Source: Sphagnum compactum
Lineage: Eukaryota; Bryophyta; Sphagnopsida; Sphagnales
DNA: 64,000 bases
Direction of reading: 5' to 3'
Assembly (NCBI GenBank): GCA_965153455.1
Contig: OZ234502.1
Span: forward strand, 7,037,495 to 7,101,494
The translations under genes and the position numbers were made by a program. The notes below the pieces were generated by a model that had not been told where the DNA came from, made no database searches, and was given only the letters and a program-made list of their open reading frames with translations. Below are positions 9,901 through 22,320 of the stretch, in pieces (position 1 is the first letter of the stretch; each line of letters starts with the position of its first letter).

Positions 9901-12300
9901 CTCCATGTCACATTTTATTACACCCCTATGGGACCCCTATCCTTTTGTACCAAATGTGTTCATTTTTTGTCATATTTGACCAATTGAGTATTAGTATACT
10001 TAGTTTAACATTTAGAATGAGTATTAAATCTAACCACATTCAAAAACATATTAACATTGAAAAAAACAATGTAAACTTGTCACCTTTGTTCAAATGTTTT
10101 GATGGATGTTCATTTTCAATGTTGGTTTGCCTACATTTCTAATTTCAATTAGAATGTCTTTTATTTTTCCTTCCAATTTTTTAATTTATTAAAATAAATA
10201 TTCTTAATCCATGAAACTATAATGTTACAAGTTCATTATATTATTCTTAATTTTGATTACAACCATTATCAAATTGAAAATACCCCAAAATTTCGAAAAA
10301 AACTAATTTGTGTTTTTAGTTTAAAATTATAATAATTACAATGGAATTTCACATTAGTTTTTTTTTATTTTCAATACGTACCAAAAGCTACCATCGTGTT
10401 ATATAATTTAGTGAACTACCACTTGTTGAATATTATGGAAATATTTCAAGATAAAGTCATTAAGAAATGTATCAACTTATCATGTGATTTAATTGTTTAA
10501 TATACACAATACATATCATTATTTTCATGATAAACCAAATGCTAAAATTTATTACTTTTACAATCAATAATCATAATGTTTAGGTAAATAATTTAAAGTA
10601 TAATTATACATGTATGTTTCAAAACATAGATTATGTATCATTTAAAAGGCAATTAGGCTTGAAAATATGATTGTTGAACAAAAGGGATAAACACATATGC
10701 ATTTGAATGTGAATCATGCATTTAAAAAACCCAACATCCATAAAATAATTTCAAGGTTTTGAAGACTTTGGTGTGATACATTGTGATGGTTAATTGAACC
10801 ACATGTGACTTATGGTTTACATGCAATTGATTATAATAGTTGTTTCCACATGTTAACTATAGACACATGTTTACATATTCACCTATTCCACTGACATAAG
10901 TTCCTTTGAGAATTGTTTCTTGAACAATATTAGCATATTTGCAAAAAGCTTAATGTGATTCAACACAAGTTTTATATAATGCTAATGAAATGACATGTTG
11001 AAATTTCTTCATTTATATATAATGGAGTTTTGACCAAATGGCATACCAATATGATGCAATGTGTAACATGCAATAAATTCTCCTTATTTGCACCAAGATT
11101 AAAAGCCCAAAAAACAAAGAATATTTTGCAAATGTGAAAGGTGAAACATAATTCATTTTTATAATTCACTTGTGAAAGGACATTTAGAAATCACAAAAGA
11201 CATGTTGGATTCCATTCAAAAACATATTCCAACCAACAAAAATGATTTTGGTATGATAAGAAGACTAATGGACCTTAAAGTCATCTCCCCTATTCCAACT
11301 TTGATTTTACAATCAACACTTGCATTTAAAGGGAGGGTACATGGAATAAGTACATAATGTTGTTTGTGGACCAATTATGCAACATGTGTTCCAACTTTTA
11401 AAATCTTGTTTGTAAATAAATAGGGTCATAATATTTAGGCTTGACAATGCTTCACGCTACTAATGATTTGTGATCAATTATCATTATGTCAAAATATTGA
11501 TATATTTAAAAGTTGTATTTAGATAATTTTTTTGTTAGGAGTTTTAGCTTAACTATTTAATTAAATCACATGTAGTTAAGTTAGGTTAGTTAATTTATCC
11601 TAAACCAATTCAAATGTGAACGTGATTTAAGGTATTTAGTTTTGGGATATAATCCAATGGAGTGTGATTTCAAATCACTTTTGGTGATTTGAGATTCCAA
11701 ACATAGTTATTTGCATATTTTTGTAGGTTTCGTGTTATACACAGATTTCTTGTTTTTGCAAGGTTTTTATGTTTTTGATTTTGATTTTTATGTTTGGGCT
11801 TGGATTTTTGTGTGTTTGCAGGTGAGTTTTGTCCTAAATCACAAAAATTGTAATCTAATTTTGGTTAGTGCAAGAAAATTAGATTTCATTTGTTTGTTTT
11901 AGCACTAGTTGTGTAAGCGATTTGCTTGGTTTTTGGTAGCACTAGGTGACATGTGTTAGTTTTGAAGGTTGTGGTTATGTTTGCAACTCCCTAGAGGTTT
12001 GAACTCCAGAGGGGGGCCTGGACCAAATTTGTTTTTTTCAATTTTCATATGTAGCCAAGGTGGTGAGCATCCTTACGCATATTTCAACTTAACCAGTGAA
12101 TTTATTTCAAGAGAACCAATAGGCATAAATGTGGTGACACCATCCCCAAAAAACCAGTTTTCTGTTGCTTTTTGGCGAATTTTTAACTCAAAAATAGGGG
12201 AAAATTTGCTATAGTATGTTACATTTAAAAAAATTGTGTCACCATTTGGCAAATTTTCGCCAAAAAAAACAATCATTGGCCTAAACCCCAGACTTAATGT
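9901..12300. other. AT-rich intergenic DNA
   Basis: No recognised gene, repeat array or RNA. Short frames (9888-10142, 11172-11357 and 11711-11902, all plus) show no family features and have AT-driven composition. Confidence 0.5.
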
Positions 12301-12309
12301 TTTTCATAT

Positions 12310-12880
12310 ATATTTTCCATTCCTCTCTCTTCCCTTTTTTTTTCTCTCTCTTCCCCTCTCTCCCCTTTCTAGTTTTGTCTCTCGGTGAAAAGAGCAGCTA
12401 CTGTTGCCGGCGGAGCGGGAGGAGCTCCGAGGCTCCAGTGCATTAAGTGAAAAAAAAGGAGGAGAAGGAGGAGAAGAAGGTAAAGCTTGCTGCTGCAACT
12501 CGCTGAAGAAGGAAAAAGAAACAGAAGAAAAAAAAAAATTAAGGAAGAAGGGGGGAAGAGGAGGGGCTGTTGCAGCAAGTTGCGCAGGCCGTGAACGTGA
12601 ACGCGCGAGCTCGCAGTGACCATCGCCATGAGCTTTGGCTTAGCCAAGGCTCGATCCGAGCCAACGCAGCTTGGGGTGCGACGCTGCTTCACTCGGCTCG
12701 GGCGAGGCCCGAGATAAGGGGGCCGGGGGGTTGAATTCGAACCTCCCCCGGTCTTCTTTTTCATTCATTTTTATTTATTTATATTTTTAGTTTCCAAACT
12801 TGAGGTTCGGGGCCTGGGGGAGGCTTGGGAGGTTTGGACGGAGGTTTAGGTAGGGGGGCAGGTTCGAGTTGGACCTGAAC
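12310..12880. other. Locally GC-rich purine/pyrimidine-asymmetric patch
   Basis: CT-rich sequence (12310-12375) changes to GA-rich sequence (12420-12560) and then to a GC-rich part (12580-12850) containing GGGGGTTGAATTCGAACC and repeated GAGGTTCGGGG/GGAGG words. Frames on both strands are low-complexity. It resembles the end of a transposable element or an old promoter island, but nothing identifies it. Confidence 0.35.
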
Positions 12881-12989
12881 TTGCTATTTATATTTCATTT
12901 TATTTTTTATTTCTGAACCTAACAATCAAATTCAACATTAGTCTGAACCTAACACGTGTCAAAAATCTTTTTAAGATACATATATACTA

Positions 12990-13690
12990 GTCTGAACCCC
13001 GCTAATGCACAGGTGTGTAAATAAATCAACATTAAATAAAACTGATGTTTTCTTGGGGGTAGAACAGGCACAATTCCATGGTGAAAATGCCTAGAGATCT
13101 ATTTCCAAAATTATTTTGCAGATTTTACTGGAGTATAATCTCCCTGGGGGCAGACTAAGAACAAACCGGAGTGGTCTGAATCGACAGATTATATCGTGTA
13201 ATGATCCATTATTCTGCCCTGATCATTGTCCTCAAACCTGTGAATGTCGAGATTGAACATTCTGGATAGGTTGGTTACACACTGGAATGGGTTTAATTCC
13301 CTCCCCCATTCAACATTTTGGATAAGTTGGTTACATTACTGGAATGGGTTTGGTTCCCTCCCCCCATTGAACATTCTGGATAAGTTGGTTACATTACTGG
13401 AATGGGTTTGGTTCCGTCCCCCGTTGAACATTCTGAATAAGTTGATTACGCACTTGAATGAGTTTGGTTCCTTGCCCCATCGAACATTCCGGATACGTTG
13501 GTTACGTACTGGGATAGGTTGGTTACATACTGGAATGGGTTTGGTTCCCTCCTCCCATTGAACATTCTGGACAGGTTGGTTACACACTGGAATGGGTTGG
13601 GTTTGGTTCCCTCCTCTCATTGAACATTCCGGACAGGTTGGTTACGCACTGGAACCCCGTGCCTAATGCACAGGTGTGTTATTTCAACAA
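12990..13690. repeat. ~57-bp minisatellite between direct repeats
   Basis: About seven units with the core GGTTGGTTACACACTGGAAT, GGGTTTGGTTCCCTCC and ATTGAACATTCTGGA run from 13247 to 13660. The sequence CTAATGCACAGGTGTGT occurs on both sides, at 13002-13018 and near 13663-13679, each preceded by GAACCCCG. The array therefore sits between two direct repeats about 660 bp apart. Confidence 0.85.
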
Positions 13691-13769
13691 TGTTTGGTTC
13701 ATGTTTTAGTTTTTTTTCAAAATTTTTATTTTTATTATTTTGTATAATAAAAATAAAGTGTTTCTTTTT

Positions 13770-14400
13770 CACTTTTGTATTTTTGTTTATTTGGATGCAA
13801 GTTTGAAGTTTGGAGAAAGAAGACACACCTCATTCTTTTTCAAGTAGGGTTTTTCTTCATTATTATAAGTTTTATTTTTTCTTAATTTCTACTCTTTATT
13901 TGGTTTCTTCTTTTTTGTAATTTTTTTTCTTTTTAAATGATTTTATTGTATTTCCCTTTCCTTGTTTCATTTGTTTCCATTCCTTTTTTATAGTTTTTGT
14001 GTTTTTACTTTTTTTTGTTTATGTTTGTTTCATGTTTTAATTTTTTCTATTCTTATTTTGTCTATCTTCATTTGTTTTCTATTTTTATGCGTTTATTTAT
14101 TTATTTAGTTTCTATTTTCTTTTCCAAAAAAAATTTAGTTTTTTAAATATGTTTTATAATAAAATAATTAAAAAAAACTTTTTTATTTTTGTTTGATTAG
14201 ATGCAGGTTTGAAGTTTGGAAAAAGAAGACAAACCTCATTTTTTTTTTCAAGTATGGTTTTTTTTCTCTTTCTTTTGCTCTCTGTTTTGTTTCTTATTTT
14301 TTGTCATGTATTTTTAAATTTTCTTTTAAGATTATTTTACGGTATTTCCCTTTTTTGTTTCATGTTTAAGTGTTTACAAAAAGTTTCTAATTGTTAAAGT
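13770..14400. repeat. Direct duplication, 406-bp offset
   Basis: GTTTGAAGTTTGGA at 13801 recurs at 14207. It is followed in both copies by AAGAAGACA, ACCTCATT, a T run, CAAGTA, GG and another T-rich stretch ending in TATTTCCCTTT. The rest is T-rich filler. No gene. Confidence 0.7.
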
Positions 14401-16363
14401 GCTTTTCTGTTTTTATTATTTTTCTGTGCATCCTGTTGCTTGTAGTAAAGAGCACACTTGTCCAGAAGACTTGATAATTGTCTGAAGTTGAATAGAGTCA
14501 AATTCAGGAGAGATATGAAGAAAATAGGTTTGAGCAAATTCAAATCCAGCTGGTTCGGGTCGTTGTGCACACAAAAGAAGACTATTCTAGTGTATAGACT
14601 TATGATCAAGATCTGCAACCAAGACAGAGCGCCATCAATAAAAAACAGAAATTCAATGTGGAATTTTCCCACCAAGAATTGCACAGCTGGTGGCGGCGGC
14701 GGGAGAAAGATTGGATTTGCGTCAATTCGTGACGCTCGAAAGACTATTGGATTTGGGTCCAGTTGGGATGCTCTGGGATTGTGAGGAGCATAGCAATTCT
14801 TAACGTTTTTTCGAAGTAATTTTTTCATCATTAGTGCAGCAAGAGCAATTGCCGAGTGCGAGATCTAAGTTTTTTCTAAAACACAAAAGCAGCAGCTCCA
14901 CCACAGCATGGAGAGGAGGGAGGTGGAAGGGGAGGAACGTGCTGCTACATGTCTGTGTGCACCCGTTACTTTACCCATCAACAACTTTCCCATTACACCG
15001 CACTTCTCTCCGGACCGCACCCAATAGGAACAGAGGCGGCACTCACAAATCACGGCAAGTGTAAGCTTTCATGTATTTGTTCCTTTGCTATATTTAGCTA
15101 CTGTCCGTAGCTACTATCCGTTCGGATTAAAGGGAAGCTTCATTATTCCTTTACTATATGTAATATATATATAATTATTAAATTTTATTTTCCAATTTTC
15201 ATCCAAGTGGAATGTCATCCATAATTTTGGATGAAAAGTTTTCATCCATCCATAATTTCGACGAGACATATCTTCCACATACAAGCTTAGATTTTGACGA
15301 TTCTTGTGTCATTAGATTTGTCTTGGCAACATTTGTGGCTTCTCAACATCCATAGGTAACTTGTTGATAGTAGAAAAACCCCCAACAAATTGAAGTTTGA
15401 CTATGTATGTGGCTTCCAAGGTGTAGTTGGGCTCATATAATAGTAAGTTGTTATATCTCAACCTCAATAGATTTTGAGATAGTAGCAGTAGAACTATCAC
15501 CAACATAGACATGCATATGCACACTCTGAACGTTTGACATTGGTGGCATTCCATCAATTTTTTTGCCACATGGAGTTTAATATTGTTAATCACTATGGAA
15601 AATCATGTCCATTGAAACCACATTACCTTGCACTTAAAATTCAAAAAACAACTCATATACAATTATTGTGCGATTATCCCCTTAGAAATATGGTGTATTA
15701 ATAAATAAATAGCCGTTTCAAAAAATTAGTTAGTTGTATTATAGTTGTAAGTGAGTTGAAAATGTGTTTTCTATACGATAATTTATACACATTGTACATG
15801 TACATATGTAGTCAACCATGTTTGACTTTTCAAGAGTTGCATTATAGTTGCATGTGGCAACTATTTTAGAACCATTATAAATGTGTCACTAAAGCAACAA
15901 TTATGTTGCAACTAGTGTACAATGTACATACATGTGGTCATCCCACATGTCCACATTTCCACCACCCATTATGAGAAACATTTGTAACTAATTTTTGATT
16001 ATGATTCCCATTGATACAATTAGTATGGTCACTAATGCAGCACTACTAAAATAATATTGTTTAACAATGTTACATTGACTATAATATAAATACTTATAAC
16101 TTAATAAAAATACATATTCACTAGTTATTTATATCTTCATCATATGTGTTTCATTTTGAGTGATTTTAAAGTGTTATGGGAACGCTACCTCAAACTCTAG
16201 AAATCATATTTGAAGTGCAAAAGAAAAGGAGTAATGAAAAAATAACAAGAAGAGAAATAAACTTTCCAACTTACAAAACAAGTTTTTTCTTTTTTTTTCC
16301 CCTCTTTGGACCCCTCCTACATTCAAACCTCATAATTTTTTTTAAAAATTCATTTTAAATTAT
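14401..16363. other. Intergenic DNA, no gene recognised
   Basis: Overlapping frames at 14394-14831 (minus) and 14458-14784 (plus) share a GC-richer patch (14680-15060) but show no domain. From about 15720 to 16060 the DNA carries TTGCAACT/AGTTGCA-type words also found near 17000-17700, 37200 and 39400. Confidence 0.4.
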
Positions 16364-16650
16364 TTAAAGTGATATAGAAACATTAGTTGAAGTTTTAGAA
16401 TTTACATAAGTTTGTATATAAGTAGTCATTTCCTCACTTTTTTTAGTAATAAGTAATTTAACTATTTTTAAATAGTAATATACGGAAATAATGCTTGCGA
16501 AAAGTCCTACAAAAACTAGGAGATATAGACCAGCCTCCCATCCGCATAAAAATAAATAGAGTTTTCCAAAAAAATCGGATAAAGGAGGAATGCCTCTTAG
16601 GGATAGCAGGCACAAAACGAAAGAGAGAGTTAGTAAAAGATCTTTTATAA
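16364..16650 (-). pseudogene. ndhB: Nuclear copy of plastid ndhB 3' portion (NUPT)
   Basis: The minus strand encodes about 83 residues matching the C-terminal part of plastid NAD(P)H-plastoquinone oxidoreductase subunit 2, a membrane subunit of the thylakoid NDH complex. Visible blocks: [52 protein letters not shown] and MTTYIQTYV. Family residues have changed: Gly to Arg in SLRG, and Ala-Gly to Ser-Asp after PPL. The reading frame starts inside the gene (LLLTLSFV upstream) and ends early with a non-homologous tail, so this is a fragment. No neighbouring plastid genes are visible. The KLLITKK...YIQTYV tail recalls liverwort or moss ndhB. Confidence 0.85.
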
Positions 16651-16979
16651 ATAATCATCCATAATTTTGAATGTTATCTATCCTTGCATGTAAACTGAAT
16701 AAGATGATGCAAGCAAAGGTTCCTAAATTTGTATCTTTGAACTCTAATAGCAATAAAATAGAATACATGGATTGTTTTGGTTGTTTAGGAAGTAGCCTTT
16801 GTAGCGTTCAATGGATTGTTTTTTTGAGTTTTTGACCCCATCAATTTTGGGAGGCGGTAATTTTTTTCAATTTTATTCCATTTTTGATGATTTTTACTGT
16901 GTTAGATGCGCCAATAGGAGGGGTTCAAATTTTGTTTGGACACCAAAAATAATGGAGCCTTCTCCTTAGATCTGGCCTA

Positions 16980-17710
16980 TGTTGAATGCTTAAATGTTAT
17001 AATGTAACTCAATTGCAACTCAATGTGCAACTAAGGATCAACTAAAAAATTCAACCCATATGCTTTGTCTTCGAATCTCTTGTTATAGACTATATAAATA
17101 AGGCTTGTTATTTTATGTTCACACATTAAAATACAAGAGCATTTTGGAATGAGTTAAAAAAATTTAACCTAAGTGCAAAACATAAATTAAAAAATTAATT
17201 TCATAGCTATTCTTTAGTTCATTTAGTCTTGTGCTTTCCTACCTACTTACCTACTTGAATAAATAAGTAGGTCTTATTTTTTTACCTAACTACCTATGGT
17301 TATGTATGACCTACCTAGCTACTAATATATATATTCCAAAATATAATTAATATGCCATGTGCCAATTTTTGATTATGCCATGTGTCACAATTTCAAACCA
17401 TCATTAATAATCATAATGGATGATGGAGATCAATATTTCGAAAAATAATAAATTTTATGTCCAAAAATATTCATAGTGCCACATGCTAGATTTTAGTAGA
17501 TGGATGATAATTAATGACGTCAACATCACATCATGGGTGCAGTTATAATGGAGTTGTATAATAATTGAAAATGAGTTGTTTTGACAGAATTGCAATTGAG
17601 TTGGTAATGAATTGCACTACATATATAGTGAGTTGCAAGTGTCTTCTGCAACTCAAAAATTAAGTTGCAAGGCTAGTTGCAAAACATTTTTTTTTTTATA
17701 GTGAATGGAG
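16980..17710. repeat. TTGCAACT-flanked, CTACCTA-core repeat segment
   Basis: Blocks rich in CAATTGCAACTCAA lie at about 16998-17045 on one side. The inverse form, GAATTGCAATTGAGTTGG and AGTTGCAA, lies at 17590-17690 on the other. The core is AT-rich with a CTACCTACTTACC block at 17240-17330. The plan matches the larger element at 37120-39552. Exact ends were not found. Confidence 0.5.
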
Positions 17711-17959
17711 TTGGCCAAATGCACTTTATCTTCTTTAGCCATGGCTTAAGGTTATAGAATGAAAACCTACAATTTAACTAAAAGAGTGCAAAAGAAAAGA
17801 AACTCAAGGCATGGCATAAAAACTTATTTGAGTTTGAAAAAATGCATGGACATGGAGGCCATAAGAAAATAAAATAGAAAAATTCAAAGGGTTTAGCTTG
17901 AAGACTTACCTTGTTGGTTGATGTAGAGGTGTTGTTAAAAGATGTCTTTGAATTTCAAT

Positions 17960-18560
17960 TGAGACTATAGATGTTCAAATTGGAAGAACATTTCAACAAC
18001 TGCAACAATTGATGATTACAACAACTAGTGATTACAATCACCATTGATTGTAGTAACAAATCAAAATTGAGAATCGCAAGGAGCAAGGAAAGTTGGAAGA
18101 ATGTTTCAACAATTGTAGCAACCATTGATTGTAGCAACCATCAATTGCAACAACGAACCAAGACCAAAAATCGCAAGGAACATGGAAAGCTGGAAGAACG
18201 CTTCAACAACTACAACAACCAATGATTGTAGCAACGAACTGACACCAAAAATTGCAAGGAGCAAGGAGAGTTGGAAGAATGCTTTAACAACTACAACAAC
18301 ACGGAAAGTTGCTAAGGAGTAGGAGAGGAGAGAGGATACATTATGCATTCAATGCACTATCGAAAGTTGCAAGGCTTTGCATTCAAGCTTCATCACGAAA
18401 CTCTAAAATCAAAAATCGCAAGGAACAAGGAGAGGAAAGAGGACGTGCACTTCACATTCAAGCTTTGCCACAAAATGTTAAACCTTAAAGCTAAAAGTCA
18501 CAAGGAGCAAGATAGAAAGGAGAGCTCGATCGAACACACTTTGTACTCAAAGCTTTGCCA
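17960..18560. repeat. ~85-95-bp imperfect tandem repeat
   Basis: The unit GCAAGGAGCAAGGAAAGTTG then GAAGAATG, TTCAACAA and TGATTGTAGCAAC recurs near 17980, 18077, 18172 and 18256. Shorter versions (CGCAAGGAACAAGGAGAG) continue near 18417 and 18500. Frames of 60-90 codons on both strands are by-products. Confidence 0.75.
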
Positions 18561-18674
18561 CGAAACGCTAAAGCTTACAAGCTCCATTTCCATCCAACAA
18601 TCTGATCCCTAAATCCTAACTAGTTATGCGTTGGAATGCACTAGTTATGCCCCCAAATGGATTGGATACGCATA

Positions 18675-18694
18675 GAATATGCATATGCATATTC
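18675..18694. repeat. 20-bp perfect palindrome of ATGCAT words
   Basis: GAATATGCATATGCATATTC is its own reverse complement. It lies in a stretch (18620-18790) dense in GCATAT/ATGCAT words. Confidence 0.9.
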
Positions 18695-18799
18695 GTACTA
18701 TGCATATTTGGGCATATCCATACATGAGCACCTGGATGTGCATACCAATAATCGCACATCATGCCCAGATACACATGAAGCATGAAGGCTGGTTACTAC

Positions 18800-20040
18800 A
18801 TGAGCGCATTATAAGGACCTGATTTTTCCTTTTTCAGAGGCTGTCTAGGCTCACCCCACCCTCCCCCTTTTCTTTCCCTCCCTCTTTTAAGTTTTTACTG
18901 GATGGCTCTTTGGAGCTTGAGAGGAGTCCTTTCAAAATTGAAACATTTTTCAGTATTTTTTCAACATATTGTGAGCAAATTGCAAGGTTTTGAGTTCAAA
19001 ATTCATATTTTATGCCTATCTATTTTAATGTATGATATGTGATTGAAGTCATCGTAATGGAAGGAAAGTCCATCCATGGAAATTCATGAAATCTTTGGAT
19101 GAAATGAAGTTCATCAAACGCCATGTATGGTTTTGTTTTTTATCCATGAAGTGTAGGTCCATGTTTGATTCATGACCTTCAATAATTAGCCTAACATCTC
19201 TTTATCATACTCCTCTAAACCCTAAACCCCCCCCCCAAAAAAACAAGGTTTTTTCTTAGGAAGGTTTAGCACACACCGATCAAGTTCAGCAAGTTTAGAG
19301 GGTAGTTTGTTCAAAGTTGGAAAGGGCTTTCTGAAGTTAATTTAATAATTAACTTTGCAAATGTGAAAGTGAATTTCAACGACAACTTGACAAACTACCC
19401 AAATATCAAAATAGCAATTATGTGGAATTCACAAAGTGGACTTGGGAATCCGAGCTAAAAATCTGCAAACATCCTCCAACATTTTTGGCAATTTCATAAC
19501 TTTCTTCCTCGAAATGTGGACATATTTTTGGAAACTTTCCAAAAAGTTCCCTTAGCCTAACTATATTCTGTCTGTGTATACAGACAAGGATTAGAGCATC
19601 TCGAGCGGTGCTGCTGAGTACGTGACCATCAAATTTTTTTTTCACATCCAAGTTTAGTTATTTACTTTTTAGCACAAATAGTGGGAGAACAAATAGTGGG
19701 GGACTAGTAATAGCAAACCACCTGGACCAATCATTCGGATGGGGCAATCAGAAACACTGCGCAGCAGTCAGATCATATTTATTTGTTGTTTTATGTGGGG
19801 GTGCACAGCGTTGATGCACCGTTCACCAGTCCCCGCGAACTGTATAATTTTGGTGAGCTAAAACCATTCTCCTCATCCAAACTGGCATATTTCCCATTTC
19901 TTCATCCAATTTCACTCTGCAGGATCACATACTGACGGCTTGAGTGAACCATCACCCGCCAATGCACCAGTTGTGAATGAGACTGTTTTGGCCGTTTTGG
20001 GATGAACCCAAACCATTTAACCGAAACCAAACCAAACATT
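18800..20040. other. Intergenic DNA, no gene recognised
   Basis: A degenerate telomere motif runs into a C10 run at 19214-19236. The frame at 19418-19651 (minus) has no family features. Otherwise nothing is visible. Confidence 0.45.
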
Positions 20041-21060
20041 GAAGTGAGTTATTTTTTTTCATTTCACTGGCTCACCCTTCGTCGAGATTTCAAAACATTT
20101 CCCCCCGTTTTTCCCTCCTCTTCCTTTTTCTTCTCCTCTTTTGTTCTTTTTTTTTTTTTGTTCTTTCTTTGTTTTTCTTCTCTTTCACCATCATCTTCTT
20201 GTCTTCCATTGTTGTTGAAGCTTTTTCTTCATCATTTTTTTCCTTATTTTTAAAATTTTTATTGTTATTATTATTTTTTCTTTTTTTTTTTGTTTGTGCT
20301 ATAGATTTTTTTTTCTTCATTTTTGTTGCTACTTCAATTTTTTTTTCCATCTTTTGTTTTTTTGTTTTCCTCTATTGTTACAACTTTTTCATCATTTTTT
20401 TTTTTTTTTTTTGGTTTTCCTTCTCTTTTCAAGCATTTTCTTTTTTTTTTCATGACATTATTGCGCATGTTGCCATTTCTTATTGCATCATCATTAGTTA
20501 TACACATCATGCAAGGTACGCCTTTATTTTTTTCCTTGTTTTTTTTTTTTTTTGTTTTGGTTTGAAAGTAAAGCAAAAAGGAAAAGTAAGAAAAAAAAAA
20601 AGAAGAGGACAATAATAAAAGAAAACGAAATCGAAATAATAAAATAAAAAAGATGAAAAGAAAAAAGAAAGAAAAGAAAGACTAATTTTTTTTTCTACTT
20701 TTAAAATTCTAGAAGAAGTTTGTTTTTTTTTCCTTTCCTTTTTTTCTTGTTATTGTTAATTCAAAAAGAAAAATTCTAGTTTTTTGTTTCCTTTTCATTT
20801 TTTTGTTTTCCATTTTTTTGGTTCTTTAAGAATAAGAGATTTTTTTGGGTTTTTTTGCCCTATTTTCCATTTTTTTTGTTTTCTAAATGTTAAAAGATTT
20901 TTTTTCCTTAATTATGTTTATCCTAAATATTTCTTTTGTTTTCCCCCTATTTTTCCATTCCTTTTGGTCTGCAAAATTCTAAAAAACGAAGTTTATTTTT
21001 CTATTTCTTTTATTTCTTGGTTTCAAATTTTTTCCAATTTTTTAAAAATAAAAAATCCAA
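20040..21060. repeat. T-rich low-complexity tract
   Basis: About 1 kb is dominated by T runs broken by C and G. Long Phe/Leu/Ser frames arise on the plus strand (for example 20169-20615), and Lys-rich shadows arise on the minus strand. No gene. Confidence 0.7.
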
Positions 21061-22320
21061 TGGATTATATATGTTCATACTCATGTAACTTTTTGGGGTT
21101 TGCTTTATATTTTTCAAATTTTCATATTAATGTGTATCATGTGTTTGAAGTAAACTTTGAATAACTATGAAATACCAATTTGCAACCAATGCCATTCAAT
21201 TCCAATTGTATCACTATCAACCTTACATTCATCAACATGCTATTAAAATGGTTACAACAACAAGAACTTATTGATGAACACATGATATGGTGGGTAATGA
21301 AAGTAGGTTTACAAAGGTGTCTCTTAAAGTTAGAAAGTAGCATGCATATCTCATTTAAGTTTCTTTGGCATAAACAATGGCATGGAGTTCATGTTTTCCA
21401 TTTTTTGGGCATTTAAAAAAGTTTTGATAGATGTGATACTTGCATCAATACATACAAGTTTTGTCTTATTGCAATTGTAACCTCATGTTTGTATTATGTT
21501 TACATGCTTTGAATGTGAGCGTTGCATTAATATTTTGTTAAAATTTTCTTTAAAAGTATGAGTTTGAAATATATTGCAATGTTGCATTATTGCATTAAAA
21601 GAACTTCACAAATATAAAGTTCAGTGTGAAATACTTGCATAAGGGTTACAAAAATAAGGGTTACAAAATAAACATTAGTTTTGTTAGAATGATTTTGGAA
21701 TACCCACATTTGAAGCATAAAATGTTAGCTAGTTTTTTTGGATGGTTTGTGCAATACCCAAATGTTGGGCATAAAATATGCATGCTCAATAAAAAAAATG
21801 ATGACGATAAAAAACATAAAAATTAGAAGAAATAAAATAATTGTGATATATGATAGAAGAAAATAATTTAGAGAAAAAGAAGAAAAATAAGTTTAAAAGT
21901 CCAAATTAAAAAGTTAAAAATTGAAAATCCAATCACAAAATACAATACCTATGTGTGGGTCATAAAAGTTGATCGAATGTGCAATACTGCATTCAAGGTT
22001 ACCGTTTATTGACATCAAGGGGTCAAATATGATTAAAATGGTTGTTAGTTCATACTTTGTATATCATACATTGGCAAACATTAACATCGTGTAAATGACA
22101 GGTAGGTAGGTGAATGGGGGTGGGTAGGTAAGTAAATAAGTATGTAGGTAGGTTGGTGGTTAAGTAGGTAGGTATGTATACAAATCAAATAATATAATTA
22201 TGTCAATAAGATGGTTAGGTCAATAGGGTAGCCAAAAGTTTTGTTAAAAGATTTTGTTGAAAAAGTAGTCTTTAAGTTGATTCAAGAAAATATAAAAATT
22301 CTTTTAAAAAATAAAAATTT
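21061..22320. other. AT-rich DNA with a GGTAGGTA block
   Basis: Positions about 22098-22175 are made of GTAGGTAGG/GTAAGTA words. The rest shows no gene or array. Confidence 0.5.

Noticed and set aside
12720-12750. tRNA T-arm (GGTTCGAATTC on the minus strand)
   Set aside because: There is no matching A box or cloverleaf, and the motif sits inside a GC-rich near-palindrome.
20169-20615. A 148-codon Phe-rich membrane-like protein
   Set aside because: The frame comes from T-run sequence with no stops; composition is pure low complexity.
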